DNA of 64,000 bases from Ferrovum sp. (GTDB taxonomy: Bacteria > Pseudomonadota > Gammaproteobacteria > Burkholderiales > Ferrovaceae), in NCBI GenBank assembly GCA_019456405.1, contig WJXM01000021.1, positions 174,068 to 238,067 on the forward strand, read 5' to 3'. Both the position numbers and the translations under genes were made by a program. Position 1 is the first letter of the stretch; each line of letters opens with the position of its first letter. This document shows, piece after piece, positions 1-10,515 of the stretch. Below the pieces are notes generated by a model. It worked only from the letters and a program-made list of their open reading frames with translations, searched no databases and had not been told where the DNA came from.

Positions 1-2015
1 TGCGGATCAACCAGTTGATTCCGGCATTGCAACCGCAGGCCATGGAAGAGGGGGAAGGGGATTATTGGGTCGATCTCAAGGCGCACTCGGTCACTCTTTC
101 GGAGCAGGGCCACGAGCGAGCAGAAAATCTCCTGAGCGAGGCCGGACTGTTGCCGGATGGCGCCAGTTTATACGATCCTGCCCATATTTTGCTCATGCAT
201 CATGTGTACGCAGGATTGCGTGCGCATGCACTGTACCATCGCGACCAGCACTACGTGGTCCAGAATGGAGAAGTCGTGATCGTGGATGAATTCACGGGGC
301 GTATGATGCCGGGGCGCCGTTGGTCCGAAGGGATCCATCAGGCCATTGAAGCCAAGGAACAGGTGGATATTCAAAATGAATCTCAAACCCTGGCCTCCAT
401 CACCTTCCAGAATTATTTCCGACTCTATGACAAATTGGCGGGAATGACGGGGACTGCCGATACCGAGGCATTCGAATTCCAGCATATCTATGGCCTGGAA
501 ACCGTTTTGATTCCTCCGCATCGCGTGCTCAAACGGCAGGATCGGATGGATCAGGTGTTTCGCAGCGTGCGCGAAAAGTTTCAGGCTATCGTAGCGGATG
601 TGCGGGACTGTCATCAACGTGGTCAGCCGGTTTTGGTGGGAACGACGTCCATCGAGGCTTCCGAACTGGTTTCGCGCCTGTTGCAACAGGAAAAATTGCC
701 CCATCAGGTGCTGAATGCCAAGCATCATGCACGGGAGGCTGAAATCGTGGCGCAAGCCGGGCAGCCGGGCATGATCACCATTGCGACCAATATGGCAGGG
801 CGAGGAACGGATATCGTGTTGGGGGGGAATCCTGAAGAGGCCCAACGAAGCATCGAGCAGGATCCTGATCTGACGCCGGAACAACGCCAGGAAAAACAGG
901 TTATGCTCGAGGCTGAATGGAAAGTGCGGCATGAGCAGGTGGTGAGTTTGGGGGGATTGCACATCATTGGAACAGAACGGCATGAATCCCGGCGTATCGA
1001 TAACCAGTTGCGAGGGCGTTCGGGAAGGCAGGGGGACCCTGGATCCAGTCGTTTCTATCTGTCCCTGGAAGATCCGCTTTTGAAGATTTTTGCTTCCGAT
1101 CGAGTGGCTGCCATCATGGATCGGTTGAAAATGCCCGAGGGAGAAGCCATTGAACATCCATGGGTGACCCGTGCCATCGAAAATGCACAACGCAAGGTGG
1201 AAGCCCGCAATTTTGATGTGCGCAAACAGTTACTCGAGTACGATGATGTGGCCAATGACCAGCGCAAGGTCATCTATGGTCAGCGCAAGGAACTACTGGA
1301 AGCCCCGGACATCGCCTCGACTATCCAGGCCATGCGGCAGGATGTACTGACCATCGAGGTGACTCGTGCCCTGCCACCCGATACGCCGGAAGAAGTCTGG
1401 GATATGGAGGGGTTACAACAGGCGTTACGCGAATTTTCCCTGGATTGTCCAATCCGGGATTGGTTGAGCGCAGAGCCTACCCTCAATGATGAGCAAGTGC
1501 TGGCCAGAGTTCTGAGCATGGCAGAAACGGCCTATCAAAACAAGATTGCACCCATCGAAACCGCGCTTTGGTACGGTTATGAGCGGGCTGTCATGCTGCA
1601 GGTCCTCGATTCCCATTGGCGTGAACATCTGTCCGCCCTCGATCACTTGCGTCAGGGGATACACTTGCGCGGCTACGCCCAGAAGAATCCCAAGCAGGAG
1701 TACAAGCGGGAAGCTTTTGAACTGTTCGGTCTGATGCTCGATGCCATTAAGCGCGAAGTAACCCGGGCACTCTGTCGTGTGGAAATCACGACTTCGGAAG
1801 CCGTGGCAGAAGCCACCGAGCGGGTGGTGGAAGAGGACGAACCGGGGCAGGTCAGTTATCAACATGGCGCACTGGCGGCGGGCGATTCCGAAGAGATGAC
1901 GGAACAACCTGAAATGCGTGCGCTCTCCGCAGAAGCAAGAATGCGTGTAGGACGCAATGATCCTTGCCCCTGTGGGTCTGGCAAAAAATACAAGCACTGT
2001 CACGGTAAATTGTGA
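1..2015 (+). CDS. secA: Protein translocase ATPase SecA, C-terminal part (5' end outside window)
   Basis: ATPase motor that drives preproteins through SecYEG. The reading frame is already open at the first base, and the first readable residues align with about residue 245 of E. coli SecA. The N-terminal nucleotide-binding fold with Walker A and B is therefore outside the window. Visible are the second motor domain with [15 protein letters not shown] and the arginine-finger motif [20 protein letters not shown], the helical scaffold and wing regions, and a C-terminal zinc-binding SEC-C motif ([14 protein letters not shown]) used for SecB contact. The stop overlaps possible argJ starts. secA followed by argJ and a MutT-type gene is a usual betaproteobacterial order. 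Truncation is due to the window edge only. Confidence 0.97.
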   Translation, partial: RINQLIPALQPQAMEEGEGDYWVDLKAHSVTLSEQGHERAENLLSEAGLLPDGASLYDPAHILLMHHVYAGLRAHALYHRDQHYVVQNGEVVIVDEFTGRMMPGRRWSEGIHQAIEAKEQVDIQNESQTLASITFQNYFRLYDKLAGMTGTADTEAFEFQHIYGLETVLIPPHRVLKRQDRMDQVFRSVREKFQAIVADVRDCHQRGQPVLVGTTSIEASELVSRLLQQEKLPHQVLNAKHHAREAEIVAQAGQPGMITIATNMAGRGTDIVLGGNPEEAQRSIEQDPDLTPEQRQEKQVMLEAEWKVRHEQVVSLGGLHIIGTERHESRRIDNQLRGRSGRQGDPGSSRFYLSLEDPLLKIFASDRVAAIMDRLKMPEGEAIEHPWVTRAIENAQRKVEARNFDVRKQLLEYDDVANDQRKVIYGQRKELLEAPDIASTIQAMRQDVLTIEVTRALPPDTPEEVWDMEGLQQALREFSLDCPIRDWLSAEPTLNDEQVLARVLSMAETAYQNKIAPIETALWYGYERAVMLQVLDSHWREHLSALDHLRQGIHLRGYAQKNPKQEYKREAFELFGLMLDAIKREVTRALCRVEITTSEAVAEATERVVEEDEPGQVSYQHGALAAGDSEEMTEQPEMRALSAEARMRVGRNDPCPCGSGKKYKHCHGKL

Positions 2016-2020
2016 GGAGA

Positions 2021-3238
2021 ATGCGTGTGGATGTTGATGGAAACAAGGTGCTCCACCCAGTGCCGGGTGTGTGTTTGGGAGCCGTGGCAGCGGGCATTCG
2101 AAAGATGGGCCGGCTCGATTTGCTGTTGGTGACTTTGAGCGAAGGAACCCGGGTGGGTGCGGTATTTACCCGCAACCGTTTTTGTGCGGCACCCGTTCAA
2201 CTGTGTCGTGAACACCTGAACCAGAATACTCCCCGTGCTTTGATCATCAATACGGGATGTGCCAATGCCGGGACGGGTCAGGCCGGACGCGAAGATGCGG
2301 CTCAAACCTGTGCGGAAGTGGCTGTCCGACTGGGACTGAGTGCCCAGGCCGTCCTGCCCTTCTCAACGGGAGTCATTCTCGAACGTTTGCCTATGAGTCC
2401 CCTCCTGGCAGGGATTCCTCTTGCCGTTGAGCAGTTGAAGGCAGATGCCTGGGAGGAGGCTGCGCGTGCGATCATGACCACGGATACCTTCCCCAAGTTG
2501 GCTTCCCGTCAAATGACGTTACAAGGACGAACGGTGACTCTGACCGGTATTTCCAAAGGGGCCGGGATGATTCGCCCCAACATGGCCACCCTGCTGAGTT
2601 TCATTGCTACCGATGCCTGTATCTCTGCTCCATTGTTACAGCAACTGACGCGGGATGTGGCCGACCTGACTTTCAATCGCATCACGGTGGATGGAGATAC
2701 ATCGACCAATGATTCCTTCCTTGTCATGGCCACAGGACAGGCGGGAAATGAGGAAATCAACCGGGTGGGTACGGCGTACGAACAACTGTTCGAGGCTGTG
2801 AGTGACCTGGCGCTGGAACTCGCTCATGCAATCATTCGAGATGGAGAAGGCGCCACCAAGTTCATCACGGTGCAGGTGGAAGAAGGACGGGACGAGGCGG
2901 AGTGCCTGCAGGTGGCCTATGCCATCAGTCATTCTCCTCTGGTCAAGACGGCTTTCTTTGCCAGCGATCCCAATCTCGGGCGAATTCTGGCCGCCATCGG
3001 GTATGCCGGGATCACAGATCTGAACGTGGAGGGGATCCGTCTGTACCTGGATGAGGTTCTGGTATCCGAAAATGGTGGACGGGCCTCCAGTTACTGTGAA
3101 GAAGAAGGGCAGCGTGTCATGGCCCGTCCCGAGATCACCGTTCGGGTGGCATTGGGACGGGGTACGGCTGCAGCACGGGTCTGGACTTGTGACCTGTCCC
3201 ATGAATATGTCAGTATCAACGCCGACTATCGGAGTTGA
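2021..3238 (+). CDS. argJ: Bifunctional glutamate N-acetyltransferase / amino-acid acetyltransferase ArgJ
   Basis: Arginine biosynthesis: transfers acetyl from N-acetylornithine to glutamate, and usually also makes acetylglutamate from acetyl-CoA. About 405 residues, the family's normal size. The self-cleavage site is present: [15 protein letters not shown], with nucleophilic Thr near residue 190, where the precursor splits into alpha and beta chains. The start is uncertain. An in-frame GTG at 2012 overlaps the secA stop, ATG is at 2021 and GTG at 2027. The AGGAG sits at about 2014-2019, too close to 2021 and better spaced for 2027. I keep the ATG. The Nudix/ThiE fusion follows after 3 bases, so the genes are probably co-transcribed. 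Confidence 0.93.
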   Translation: MRVDVDGNKVLHPVPGVCLGAVAAGIRKMGRLDLLLVTLSEGTRVGAVFTRNRFCAAPVQLCREHLNQNTPRALIINTGCANAGTGQAGREDAAQTCAEVAVRLGLSAQAVLPFSTGVILERLPMSPLLAGIPLAVEQLKADAWEEAARAIMTTDTFPKLASRQMTLQGRTVTLTGISKGAGMIRPNMATLLSFIATDACISAPLLQQLTRDVADLTFNRITVDGDTSTNDSFLVMATGQAGNEEINRVGTAYEQLFEAVSDLALELAHAIIRDGEGATKFITVQVEEGRDEAECLQVAYAISHSPLVKTAFFASDPNLGRILAAIGYAGITDLNVEGIRLYLDEVLVSENGGRASSYCEEEGQRVMARPEITVRVALGRGTAAARVWTCDLSHEYVSINADYRS

Positions 3239-3241
3239 CGG

Positions 3242-4222
3242 ATGATCCTTCCGGTGGTAGCCGGAATCCTGTTGAATGGGCGCGGCGGCTATCTTTTGGC
3301 GCAACGTCCACCAGGCAAGGTCATGGCCGGATTCTGGGAATTTCCGGGCGGAAAGGTGGAAGCCGGTGAAACTCTGCGCCAGGCACTGGACCGTGAACTG
3401 GGAGAAGAATTAGGCATTCGGGTAGACTGTGCCACACCCTGGATGACACAGCAGTTCGATTATCCCCATGCCCGCGTGGCGGTGAGTTTTTTTCGCGTTC
3501 TGGCATGGTCGGGCATCCCTCGTTCTTGCGAATCCCAAACCCTGGGATGGTTCGATTCTGCAGTTCCTCTGCCTGAAGGGTTGGCCCTTCTGCCCGCCAA
3601 CTTTCCCTTGATTCATGCGTTGTCTCTGCCGCCGGTTTATGGTTTGACACGAGCCAATGAATTGGGTGAGGAACGCATGCTGACGGTGATCGATGATGCG
3701 TGCGCGCGCGGTTTGCGTCTGCTCCAGGTGCGCGAGAAATCCTGGTCGGTCGGGCAGATCACGGGCTTCGTACGGAAAATCCGGCATCGCACCCGATTCT
3801 GGCCCGTCCGAATCCTGGTCAATGGCGATTCTGAACTGGCACAGGAAGCGGGTGCCGATGGCGTTCACTTGCCCGCCCGCCTTTTGAATCTCTTGAAAGA
3901 CCGTCCGGCCTTGCCGTGGGTGGGTGCTTCCTGTCATTCTCGAGCCGAACTGGAGCGAGCTCAGGAACTGGGCGTGGACTTTGCGGTGTTGGGACCGGTG
4001 TTGCCTACCCAAACCCACCCGGATGCCCATTCTTTGGGGTGGGCAGAGTTTGCAGCCCTGCGGCACGAATCTGCCTTGCCCGTCTATGCCATAGGAGGGC
4101 TCACTGGTCTTGCGTTGAATCAGGCTATACAGCAGGGAGCCCAGGGTATCGCCGTGATGCGTGGACTGGAAGATTGGGCAGAGACGATCCCCCAACATCT
4201 CTGTGGTCAGGGAACGGTTTAG
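3242..4222 (+). CDS. Nudix hydrolase fused to a thiamine-phosphate-synthase-like (ThiE/TenI) domain
   Basis: A 326-residue two-domain protein. Residues about 1-130 are a MutT-type Nudix domain with a complete Nudix box (GGKVEAGETLRQALDRELGE then ELG). Such domains hydrolyse oxidised nucleotides such as 8-oxo-dGTP. Residues about 135-326 form a ThiE/TenI-like TIM barrel, with VREK, NGD, GADGVHL, GASCH and GPV..T motifs and a closing AIGG...GIAVM. The same fusion is known next to secA/argJ in beta- and gammaproteobacteria. Whether the barrel makes thiamine phosphate is not established for the family, so I do not call it thiE. Its stop overlaps by 4 bases the stop of the convergent acyltransferase gene. 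Confidence 0.88.
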   Translation: MILPVVAGILLNGRGGYLLAQRPPGKVMAGFWEFPGGKVEAGETLRQALDRELGEELGIRVDCATPWMTQQFDYPHARVAVSFFRVLAWSGIPRSCESQTLGWFDSAVPLPEGLALLPANFPLIHALSLPPVYGLTRANELGEERMLTVIDDACARGLRLLQVREKSWSVGQITGFVRKIRHRTRFWPVRILVNGDSELAQEAGADGVHLPARLLNLLKDRPALPWVGASCHSRAELERAQELGVDFAVLGPVLPTQTHPDAHSLGWAEFAALRHESALPVYAIGGLTGLALNQAIQQGAQGIAVMRGLEDWAETIPQHLCGQGTV

Positions 4223-5103
4223 TCGAGCGGTTGGGGCCAGCGATAGAAGGGGGAGTCGACGGGAGAAGGGCGTGTGCGGAATCGTTTATGGCTCCAGTAG
4301 TATTCCGCAGGGTATTGACGGGCCATCGTTTCGATGAACTGATTCATGCGTTGAAGGTCCTGCGTCAGATCTGTGCCGGGAAAATCTTCCCAAGGGGGAA
4401 AAAATTCCACTTCGTAGCCTTCATGATTGGGCAGGCGGTGGCAAGCACAGGGGATGACCCGAGCATTGCACTGGCGCGCCAGCCAAGGCAGGGTGGGCAC
4501 TGTGGCTGCAGGAATGCCAAAAAACGGGATGAAGTGGGAATCCCGTTCTCCAAAATCCATATCCGGCAGGAAATAAAGCAGTCGTCCATCCCGAATGGCA
4601 CGGACCAGGGGGCGCAATCCTTTTTTTCGCTCCAGCATGAGCACATCTCCCAAGCGGTCACGGGCTGCACGCAGGTGCTGATCGATGATGGGGTCCTTAT
4701 GAGGGGTAAAAAATCCCACCCCACGAAAATGCATTCCGATCAGGGCCCCCTGCATTTCAAGGCCTACCATGTGCGGGCTCAGACAGATCACCGGACGGTC
4801 GCTGTTCTGGGCATAGTGGGCATTTTTGAAGCGCACGAGGCGTTGGATGCGCGCAGGAGGAGACCACCACAGGATGCCCAGTTCCAGGACACTACGGATC
4901 AGTGCGGTGAGATGGGCGCGGGTCAGATGTTGACGTTGGGCACGCGACATCTCGGGAAAACAGGCGTGCAGATTGATCGCGGTGGTGCGACTGGCCCGTC
5001 CGTGTGCAGCGATGAATCCGAGTGGGACGGACAGAGCCGCAATGATGCGTAGCGGGAAGCCATGGATCAACCAGAGCAGTCCCAGAAGCAGACGGGTTCC
5101 CAT
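4219..5103 (-). CDS. Lipid A biosynthesis acyltransferase, LpxL/HtrB family
   Basis: A 294-residue inner-membrane acyltransferase that adds a secondary acyl chain to the lipid A precursor. It has a hydrophobic N-terminal anchor (about residues 5-33) and the family's catalytic HX4E motif as H111...E116 in SPHMVGLEMQG. The later DMDFGERDSHFIPFFG segment and the YYWSHKRFRTRP ending are typical of LpxL/LpxM proteins. The sequence cannot tell lauroyl from myristoyl or other chain specificity, so no symbol is given. It lies 6 bases downstream of ygfZ on the same strand and ends tail-to-tail with the Nudix/ThiE gene. It is not linked to the main lpx cluster at 42-46 kb. Confidence 0.9.
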   Translation of the reverse strand: MGTRLLLGLLWLIHGFPLRIIAALSVPLGFIAAHGRASRTTAINLHACFPEMSRAQRQHLTRAHLTALIRSVLELGILWWSPPARIQRLVRFKNAHYAQNSDRPVICLSPHMVGLEMQGALIGMHFRGVGFFTPHKDPIIDQHLRAARDRLGDVLMLERKKGLRPLVRAIRDGRLLYFLPDMDFGERDSHFIPFFGIPAATVPTLPWLARQCNARVIPCACHRLPNHEGYEVEFFPPWEDFPGTDLTQDLQRMNQFIETMARQYPAEYYWSHKRFRTRPSPVDSPFYRWPQPLD

Positions 5104-5109
5104 GTTCCG

Positions 5110-6012
5110 TCAGGCAGAAAGGGCATAGGGTAGCGGGAGGATGTGCAGGGCCTGGGGGGGGGCTCCCTCGATCACGAGGTCTGAAGGTTCTTCACCAGCG
5201 ATGATGGCCAGTCCTTCGTATCCCCCCCGCTCATTTTCGACGCAGGAGAAAACCTCACCGGCCACTTCGCCCCGATGCAGGATCGAGGTCCCCACGGGGA
5301 CCGCCGAATCCAGGGCAATGTGCAGGGCGCGCCGTTTGACCTTGCCGAGGTAGTGGGTGCGTGCCACGATCTCTTGTCCGGTATAACAGCCCTTGCGAAA
5401 ACTGATCCCGCCAATTCGGTCCCAATTCAGCCATTGGGGGATATATCGATCGGTCGTCAGAGGAGTGACTTCGGCAATGCCTTCGCGTACATTGCCCAAT
5501 TCCCAGGATTGGGAGGATAGGTCAGAGGGGGCGGGCAGTTCGGCCAGACGCTCGGGCGAGGCGATGATCATGAGGCGGTCAGGGGAGAGGCGCAGGCGCA
5601 GTAGTCCCGACCGCTCATCCTGCCGTCCCACCGCCGGCAAAGGGCCCAAGCCGGCGGATTTGGCCACCTCTTCCAGATCCCGGCCCATCAGGCCCACGGC
5701 ACTGAAATGGGGATGGGCTTCCTCGATCCGTACCTTGGAGCGAAGAATGAATGGACGAAGCCGGGACAGTATGGGTTCGATCATTCCAATGGCCGCATCC
5801 AGCAGGAAAGTTTCTCCTGTTTTGACGATGAGGGCGGTAAATAAAACTTTCCCTTTGGGCGTGCAATGCGCCGCCCAGCCGAAGTTGTCCGGGCCCAGGG
5901 TTAACAGGTCAAAGGTCAGTTGTCCCTGAAGAAAGTGCAGGGCATCCGAACCTGTCACCTGAATCAGGGTTCGGTCCTTCAGTGAGATCCAACCGGCAGA
6001 AAATTCAAACAT
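5110..6012 (-). CDS. ygfZ: Folate-binding YgfZ protein (Fe-S cluster maintenance)
   Basis: A 300-residue member of the GcvT-like folate-binding family. YgfZ/IBA57 proteins use tetrahydrofolate to support assembly or repair of certain Fe-S enzymes such as MiaB. The diagnostic motif KGCYTGQE is present with the invariant Cys at residue 209, followed by IVARTHYLGKVKRR. The N-terminal Q-G-Q-L-T-F-D segment of the GcvT fold is also clear. No good ribosome-binding site precedes the ATG, but no better in-frame start fits the family. A YgfX-like gene runs divergently 74 bases away, echoing the ygfZ/ygfX neighbourhood of E. coli. Confidence 0.92.
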   Translation of the reverse strand: MFEFSAGWISLKDRTLIQVTGSDALHFLQGQLTFDLLTLGPDNFGWAAHCTPKGKVLFTALIVKTGETFLLDAAIGMIEPILSRLRPFILRSKVRIEEAHPHFSAVGLMGRDLEEVAKSAGLGPLPAVGRQDERSGLLRLRLSPDRLMIIASPERLAELPAPSDLSSQSWELGNVREGIAEVTPLTTDRYIPQWLNWDRIGGISFRKGCYTGQEIVARTHYLGKVKRRALHIALDSAVPVGTSILHRGEVAGEVFSCVENERGGYEGLAIIAGEEPSDLVIEGAPPQALHILPLPYALSA

Positions 6013-6033
6013 GGCAAAATATCCTGAGTGTTC

Positions 6034-6073
6034 GTGATCATGGTCTGTTCCAGTGTCGTTATGCTTTGATCAC
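6034..6073. repeat. Inverted repeat between ygfZ and the ygfX-like gene
   Basis: GTGATCA at 6034-6040 and TGATCAC at 6067-6073 form two inverted 7-base arms 26 bases apart, each containing the palindrome TGATCA. The repeat fills most of the 74-base divergent intergenic region. It could be a regulator site or chance; no known box is recognised. Confidence 0.3.
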
Positions 6074-6086
6074 AGAAGGAGGGAGC

Positions 6087-6542
6087 ATGACTTCTTTGGG
6101 TACAAACGGTTTTGAAAGCACCGGCATGGTCCGGGTCATTCTCGGGCCAGCAGGTTTCTTGTGGGTTCCCTGGAGCCTGGGGAATCTGGTGGGACTCTGG
6201 ACCCTTTGCCATTGTAACGCCCGTTTGGGGATTCTGGCTTGTCTTGGAGGCTGTGTTCAAGGATTGATTGCCGGGTGGGAAGCGCGTTCACTGACAAAGC
6301 GGAGCCAGAACGCTGTGGATCGCGTGGATTTATCCAGTCGGGGTGATGTGCTGGTATACCGCTGTTCAGGGGAGCGCCAGCGCGGACGAGTGGTGGCAGG
6401 CTGCCGGGTAAGTCCCTTTCTGATCATTCTGTACTGGCGTACGGAGACGGGGCGGTACGCGGACCCCGTGATTCTGGATGGACGGAGCGCCACCCCGGAA
6501 AAATTGCGTAAACTGCGGGTCTTGTTGCGGCATCCGTTATAA
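6087..6542 (+). CDS. Small membrane protein, probable YgfX (CptA)-like
   Basis: A 151-residue protein. The ATG at 6087 is fixed by a strong AAGGAGGGA at 6076-6084; the open frame further upstream has no such signal. Two hydrophobic segments (about residues 13-38 and 40-60) are followed by a basic soluble half ending in [12 protein letters not shown], the layout and ending of YgfX/CptA proteins. In E. coli YgfX is a membrane protein reported to interact with cytoskeletal proteins and is encoded with SdhE next to ygfZ. Here it faces ygfZ, but no sdhE lies beside it. Assignment rests on topology, C-terminal pattern and neighbourhood, so it is moderate only. Confidence 0.55.
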   Translation: MTSLGTNGFESTGMVRVILGPAGFLWVPWSLGNLVGLWTLCHCNARLGILACLGGCVQGLIAGWEARSLTKRSQNAVDRVDLSSRGDVLVYRCSGERQRGRVVAGCRVSPFLIILYWRTETGRYADPVILDGRSATPEKLRKLRVLLRHPL

Positions 6543-6543
6543 T
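6538..6543 (+). promoter_or_regulatory. Perfect -10 element (TATAAT) before purL
   Basis: TATAAT ends 21 bases before the purL ATG and overlaps the stop codon of the ygfX-like gene. No convincing -35 hexamer or extended TG motif precedes it. If it is used, the purL leader would be only about 15 bases. Confidence 0.4.
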
Positions 6544-6564
6544 TGGCGGTTTATCCCTTCTGTG

Positions 6565-9500
6565 ATGGTCCCGCTCATGACCTCTTCCCTGGTTACCCTG
6601 TCTGGCCCTTGTGCCCTTTCCGAGTTTCGTGTGACGCGCGAATTGGCGCGGTTTCAGGCACAACAGATCCCTGTGATCCATCTGGAGGCAAACTTTTTTC
6701 ACTGTGCGGAAGTGGTGGGGACCTGGAATGAAGAAAAGCACCAGCGCTTGAAAGAACTCCTGACTTATGGATCGAAGGAAAGCGAAGGTCATTCCGGCCC
6801 GCACCATGAACCCGAACTGAAACTGTGGGTGGTTCCTCGTTTGGGTACGATCTCTCCTTGGTCGAGCAAGGCCACGGAAATCGCCCGGCGCTGTGGATTG
6901 AGCGAGGTCCACCGAATCGAGCGTGGTGTTTTGATTCAGGTATGGGCAGGACGTGCGTTGACGACTGGGGAACAAGACCGGGTACGGATTCAGTTGCACG
7001 ATCCCATGATCGAATCGATCCTGGTCGATGTGACCGAAATCAAACGCTCCTTCGAACTCCATGCGCCTCGGCCTCTGGTTTCCATCCCTCTTCAAGAGCA
7101 AGGGAGAGAGGCCCTGGAAGCCGCCAACCGGGACTATGGGTTGGCCTTGGCCGAAGATGAAATCGACTATCTGTTGAAACTCTACCAGACCGCAGGACGA
7201 GACCCGACGGATGCCGAATTACTGATGTTTGCCCAGGCCAATTCCGAACACTGCCGACACAAGATCTTCAATGCTTCCTGGGTGATCGATGGGGAATCCC
7301 AGACAGAGTCGTTGTTTTCCATGATTCGGGCGACTCATGCGGCTCACCCCGCAGGGACCGTGGTGGCGTACGCCGATAATGCCGCCATTCTGCAGGGGGG
7401 AGAGAGTGAACGTTTTTATCCGGAACCGGATTCCGGGATTTATCACTTTCATACCCAATTGACCCACCCCCTCATCAAGGTGGAAACGCATAACCACCCC
7501 ACCGCCATCGCTCCCTTTCCAGGTGCTGCAACGGGCAGTGGCGGAGAGATTCGGGATGAAGCAGCCACGGGTCGAGGGGCCAGGCCAAAGGCCGGATTGA
7601 GTGGGTTTGCCGTTTCGAATCTCCATCTGCCCAATTTTTCTCAACCCTGGGAGTCGGGAACGGCCAGCAAACCTGCACGCATGGCCTCCGCCCTTTCCAT
7701 CATGATCGATGGTCCCCTGGGCAGTGCCGCTTTTAATAACGAATTTGGCCGTCCTCAACTGGCCGGCTTCTTTCGTACCTTCGATGTCTGGGCGCAGGGA
7801 CAGCGCTGGGGGTACCATAAACCCATTATGCTGGCCGGTGGGTTGGGCGCCATCGATGATCGACAGGCTTTCAAACGCCCCCTTGAACCGGGCTGTCTGT
7901 TCATCCAACTGGGAGGGCCGGGACTGCGTATCGGGCTGGGTGGTGGAGCAGCCTCTTCGATGCACAGTGGTGCCAATACGGAGACCCTGGATTTTGATTC
8001 CGTGCAACGGGCTAACCCGGAGATGCAGCGTCGGGCCCAGGAAGTGATCGATCGTTGTTGGCAGATGGAGGAAAACAACCCCATCCTGGCCATTCACGAT
8101 GTGGGGGCGGGCGGCCTGTCCAACGCTTTCCCTGAATTGGCTCACGATGGAGGAGTGGGTGCTCACTTCGATTTGCGCCGAATTCCTTCTCTGGAGTCGG
8201 GCATGTCGCCCCGTGAAATCTGGAGTAATGAGGCCCAGGAACGGTTCGTTCTGGCCATCGACCCCCTTCGTCTGGAGGAGTTTTCTGCACTTTGTGCGCG
8301 GGAATCCTGTCCCTTTGCGATCGTGGGCAAGGGAACCCGGGAGAAACTTTTGCGGGTAGAGGATCCCCTTCTGGGCCAGGTACCGGTACACATGGAACTG
8401 GAAGCTCTGCTGGGCAAACCTCCTCGTATGGTACGTTCTGTCAACCACGAAAGTCGGCCTCTGACTGAACTCGAATTGCCGCCCGTGGCCGAAAATTTCC
8501 GGGAAGCGTTGGTCCGCGTCCTGCATTTGCCTGCCGTGGCGGACAAGACTTTTCTCATCACCATCGGAGATCGGACGGTGGGGGGGCTCTGTGCCCGTGA
8601 TCCCTGTGTCGGGCCGTGGCAGGTACCGGTGGCCGATGTGGCGGTGACGGCGGCAGATTTTGTGAATACGCGAGGGGAGGCCTTTGCCCTGGGCGAGCGC
8701 TCACCCTTGGCCCTCCTGTCTGGTCCCGCTTCCGGGCGCATGGCCGTGGGGGAGGCTTTGACCAATCTGGCTGCCGCGCAGGTCTCTTTGGAACAGGTGC
8801 GGCTTTCCGCCAACTGGATGGCGGCAGCCGGAGCGCCCGGAGAAGATGCCCGGCTCTTTGACACGGTACGGGCCACCCGCGACTTGTGTATCGCCCTCGG
8901 GGTCAGTATTCCGGTAGGGAAGGATTCCCTGTCCATGCGCACGCGCTGGCAAGACGATCAGGGGGCGCAGCAACAGGTGACCTCCCCACTGTCCTTGGTT
9001 GTGACTGCCTTTGCCCGCTGTGCAGATATTCGGGCGACCTGGACTCCGGAACTGAGTTCGGGGGCGGAGCCTACGGAGTTGTGGTTGATCGATCTGGGCC
9101 ATCATCGCCTGGGAGGAAGCGCGCTGGCTCAGGTGTATGGGCAGGTAGGCCACCAGGCGCCGGATCTGGAGGATCCCGCGTTACTGAAAGGTTTTTTTGA
9201 GTCTTTGCAGACGCTTCGTCAGGCCGGAATCGTTTTGTCCTACCATGATCGATCCGATGGGGGACTGGTCGTCACGCTTCTCGAAATGTTGTTTGCGTCG
9301 AGGCGGGGGATGACTCTCGACCTTGGATCATTGATTTCTTCCGAACAAGGGTGGGCGTACTGCTTCAATGAGGAATTGGGGGCGGTGGTTCAAGTGCGTC
9401 AGGCGCACCGGAGGCTGTTCAAGGAAACGCTGGAACGCCATGGGTTGGGCGAAGCCATGCATCTTTTGGGCGTCCCCGATGAGGCCGGGCGCTTCCGAGT

Positions 9501-10479
9501 CCAGTGGAAACAGCAGGTTTGGCTGGATGAGGCGGTGTCGGACCTGCATCGTCGTTGGGCGGAAACCTCTTTTCACATCCAGCAATTGCGGGATCATCCA
9601 GACTGTGCGGCGGAAGCGCATGCACGGATCGGTCAGGAGAAGGGTTTAACTTGCGCACTCACCTATGGGACGGATCAGGATGTCGCTTTCCCTTACCTCC
9701 ACAAGGGAGCCCGACCGCGTATTGCAATTCTGCGTGAGCAAGGGGTCAATGGGCAGGTGGAAATGGCCATGGCCTTTGATCGTGCGGGGTTTGAGGCAGT
9801 GGATGTACCCATGAATGACCTGCGTTCCGGTCGTCAGGATCTGCAATCCTTCGCGGGTTTTGCCGCCTGTGGAGGATTTTCTTTTGGTGATGTGCTGGGG
9901 GCCGGGGGGGGCTGGGCAAAGTCCATCCTGTTCGATGAAGCCATGCGGGCACGTTTCGAGACCTTTTTTCAGCGCAGGGACACGTTCGCGCTGGGCGTAT
10001 GCAATGGGTGTCAGATGATGAGTGTCCTCTCTCCCCTGATTCCCGGGGCTTCCCATTGGCCTCGATTCGAGCGTAACCGCTCGGAGCAGTTTGAGGCGCG
10101 ACTCATCATGGTGGAAGTGCTAGATACGCCCTCCCTCTTTTTGAAGGGCATGACGGGAAGCCTAATTCCCGTGCCGGTGGCGCATGGCGAGGGACGGGCA
10201 GAATTTCGTGGGGAAGCGCAACGGATTGCTGCGCGGCCATGGGTGACACTGCGTTACGTGGAGGGGGATGGACAACTTGCCGAAACGTATCCTGCCAATC
10301 CCAACGGTTCGCCAGAAGGAATTGCCGGACTGACGACTCCCGATGGCCGGTTTACCATTTGCATGCCGCATCCGGAACGGTTGGTTCGTTCCGTACAGGG
10401 ATCCTGGCAATCCCCTGAATGGGGCCAGGATGGTCCGTGGATGCGTATGTTTCGAAATGCACGGGCTTTTCTTGGGTAG
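6565..10479 (+). CDS. purL: Phosphoribosylformylglycinamidine synthase (FGAM synthase), single-chain
   Basis: Fourth step of purine synthesis: FGAR + glutamine + ATP to FGAM. About 1304 residues, the long single-chain form typical of proteobacteria (E. coli 1295). Domain order is an N-terminal PurS-like domain, a linker, two AIRS-like synthase halves containing [19 protein letters not shown] and [20 protein letters not shown], and a C-terminal class I glutamine amidotransferase. The amidotransferase has nucleophile C1146 in GVCNGCQMM and H1269/E1271 in PHPER. ATG at 6565 and ATG at 6577 are both possible and neither has a clear ribosome-binding site. The first is 21 bases from a perfect TATAAT. 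The longer upstream frame is excluded because it runs into the ygfX-like gene. Confidence 0.96.
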   Translation: MVPLMTSSLVTLSGPCALSEFRVTRELARFQAQQIPVIHLEANFFHCAEVVGTWNEEKHQRLKELLTYGSKESEGHSGPHHEPELKLWVVPRLGTISPWSSKATEIARRCGLSEVHRIERGVLIQVWAGRALTTGEQDRVRIQLHDPMIESILVDVTEIKRSFELHAPRPLVSIPLQEQGREALEAANRDYGLALAEDEIDYLLKLYQTAGRDPTDAELLMFAQANSEHCRHKIFNASWVIDGESQTESLFSMIRATHAAHPAGTVVAYADNAAILQGGESERFYPEPDSGIYHFHTQLTHPLIKVETHNHPTAIAPFPGAATGSGGEIRDEAATGRGARPKAGLSGFAVSNLHLPNFSQPWESGTASKPARMASALSIMIDGPLGSAAFNNEFGRPQLAGFFRTFDVWAQGQRWGYHKPIMLAGGLGAIDDRQAFKRPLEPGCLFIQLGGPGLRIGLGGGAASSMHSGANTETLDFDSVQRANPEMQRRAQEVIDRCWQMEENNPILAIHDVGAGGLSNAFPELAHDGGVGAHFDLRRIPSLESGMSPREIWSNEAQERFVLAIDPLRLEEFSALCARESCPFAIVGKGTREKLLRVEDPLLGQVPVHMELEALLGKPPRMVRSVNHESRPLTELELPPVAENFREALVRVLHLPAVADKTFLITIGDRTVGGLCARDPCVGPWQVPVADVAVTAADFVNTRGEAFALGERSPLALLSGPASGRMAVGEALTNLAAAQVSLEQVRLSANWMAAAGAPGEDARLFDTVRATRDLCIALGVSIPVGKDSLSMRTRWQDDQGAQQQVTSPLSLVVTAFARCADIRATWTPELSSGAEPTELWLIDLGHHRLGGSALAQVYGQVGHQAPDLEDPALLKGFFESLQTLRQAGIVLSYHDRSDGGLVVTLLEMLFASRRGMTLDLGSLISSEQGWAYCFNEELGAVVQVRQAHRRLFKETLERHGLGEAMHLLGVPDEAGRFRVQWKQQVWLDEAVSDLHRRWAETSFHIQQLRDHPDCAAEAHARIGQEKGLTCALTYGTDQDVAFPYLHKGARPRIAILREQGVNGQVEMAMAFDRAGFEAVDVPMNDLRSGRQDLQSFAGFAACGGFSFGDVLGAGGGWAKSILFDEAMRARFETFFQRRDTFALGVCNGCQMMSVLSPLIPGASHWPRFERNRSEQFEARLIMVEVLDTPSLFLKGMTGSLIPVPVAHGEGRAEFRGEAQRIAARPWVTLRYVEGDGQLAETYPANPNGSPEGIAGLTTPDGRFTICMPHPERLVRSVQGSWQSPEWGQDGPWMRMFRNARAFLG

Positions 10480-10499
10480 GGTACCCCCGGAAAAGCCCG
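10462..10499. terminator. Hairpin at the purL / ppiC convergent junction
   Basis: CGGGCTTTTC (10462-10471) pairs perfectly with GAAAAGCCCG (10490-10499). The 18-base interior is itself partly self-complementary. The structure spans the purL stop codon and lies between two convergent genes. Neither strand has a classical downstream U-run, so intrinsic termination is plausible but not certain. Confidence 0.45.
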
Positions 10500-10515
10500 C
10501 TACAGGCGCGGATTA

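Noticed and set aside
168..1190. Long reverse-strand open frame of 340 codons inside secA
   Set aside because: It lies antisense to a strongly conserved gene and has no recognisable domain; codon-bias shadow.
3916..5052. 378-codon forward frame over the Nudix/ThiE end and the acyltransferase
   Set aside because: It runs antisense across the lipid A acyltransferase and out of frame in the fusion gene; protein text is low-conservation shadow.
7219..8526. 435-codon reverse frame inside purL
   Set aside because: Antisense shadow of conserved purL synthase domains; no ribosome-binding site or family match.
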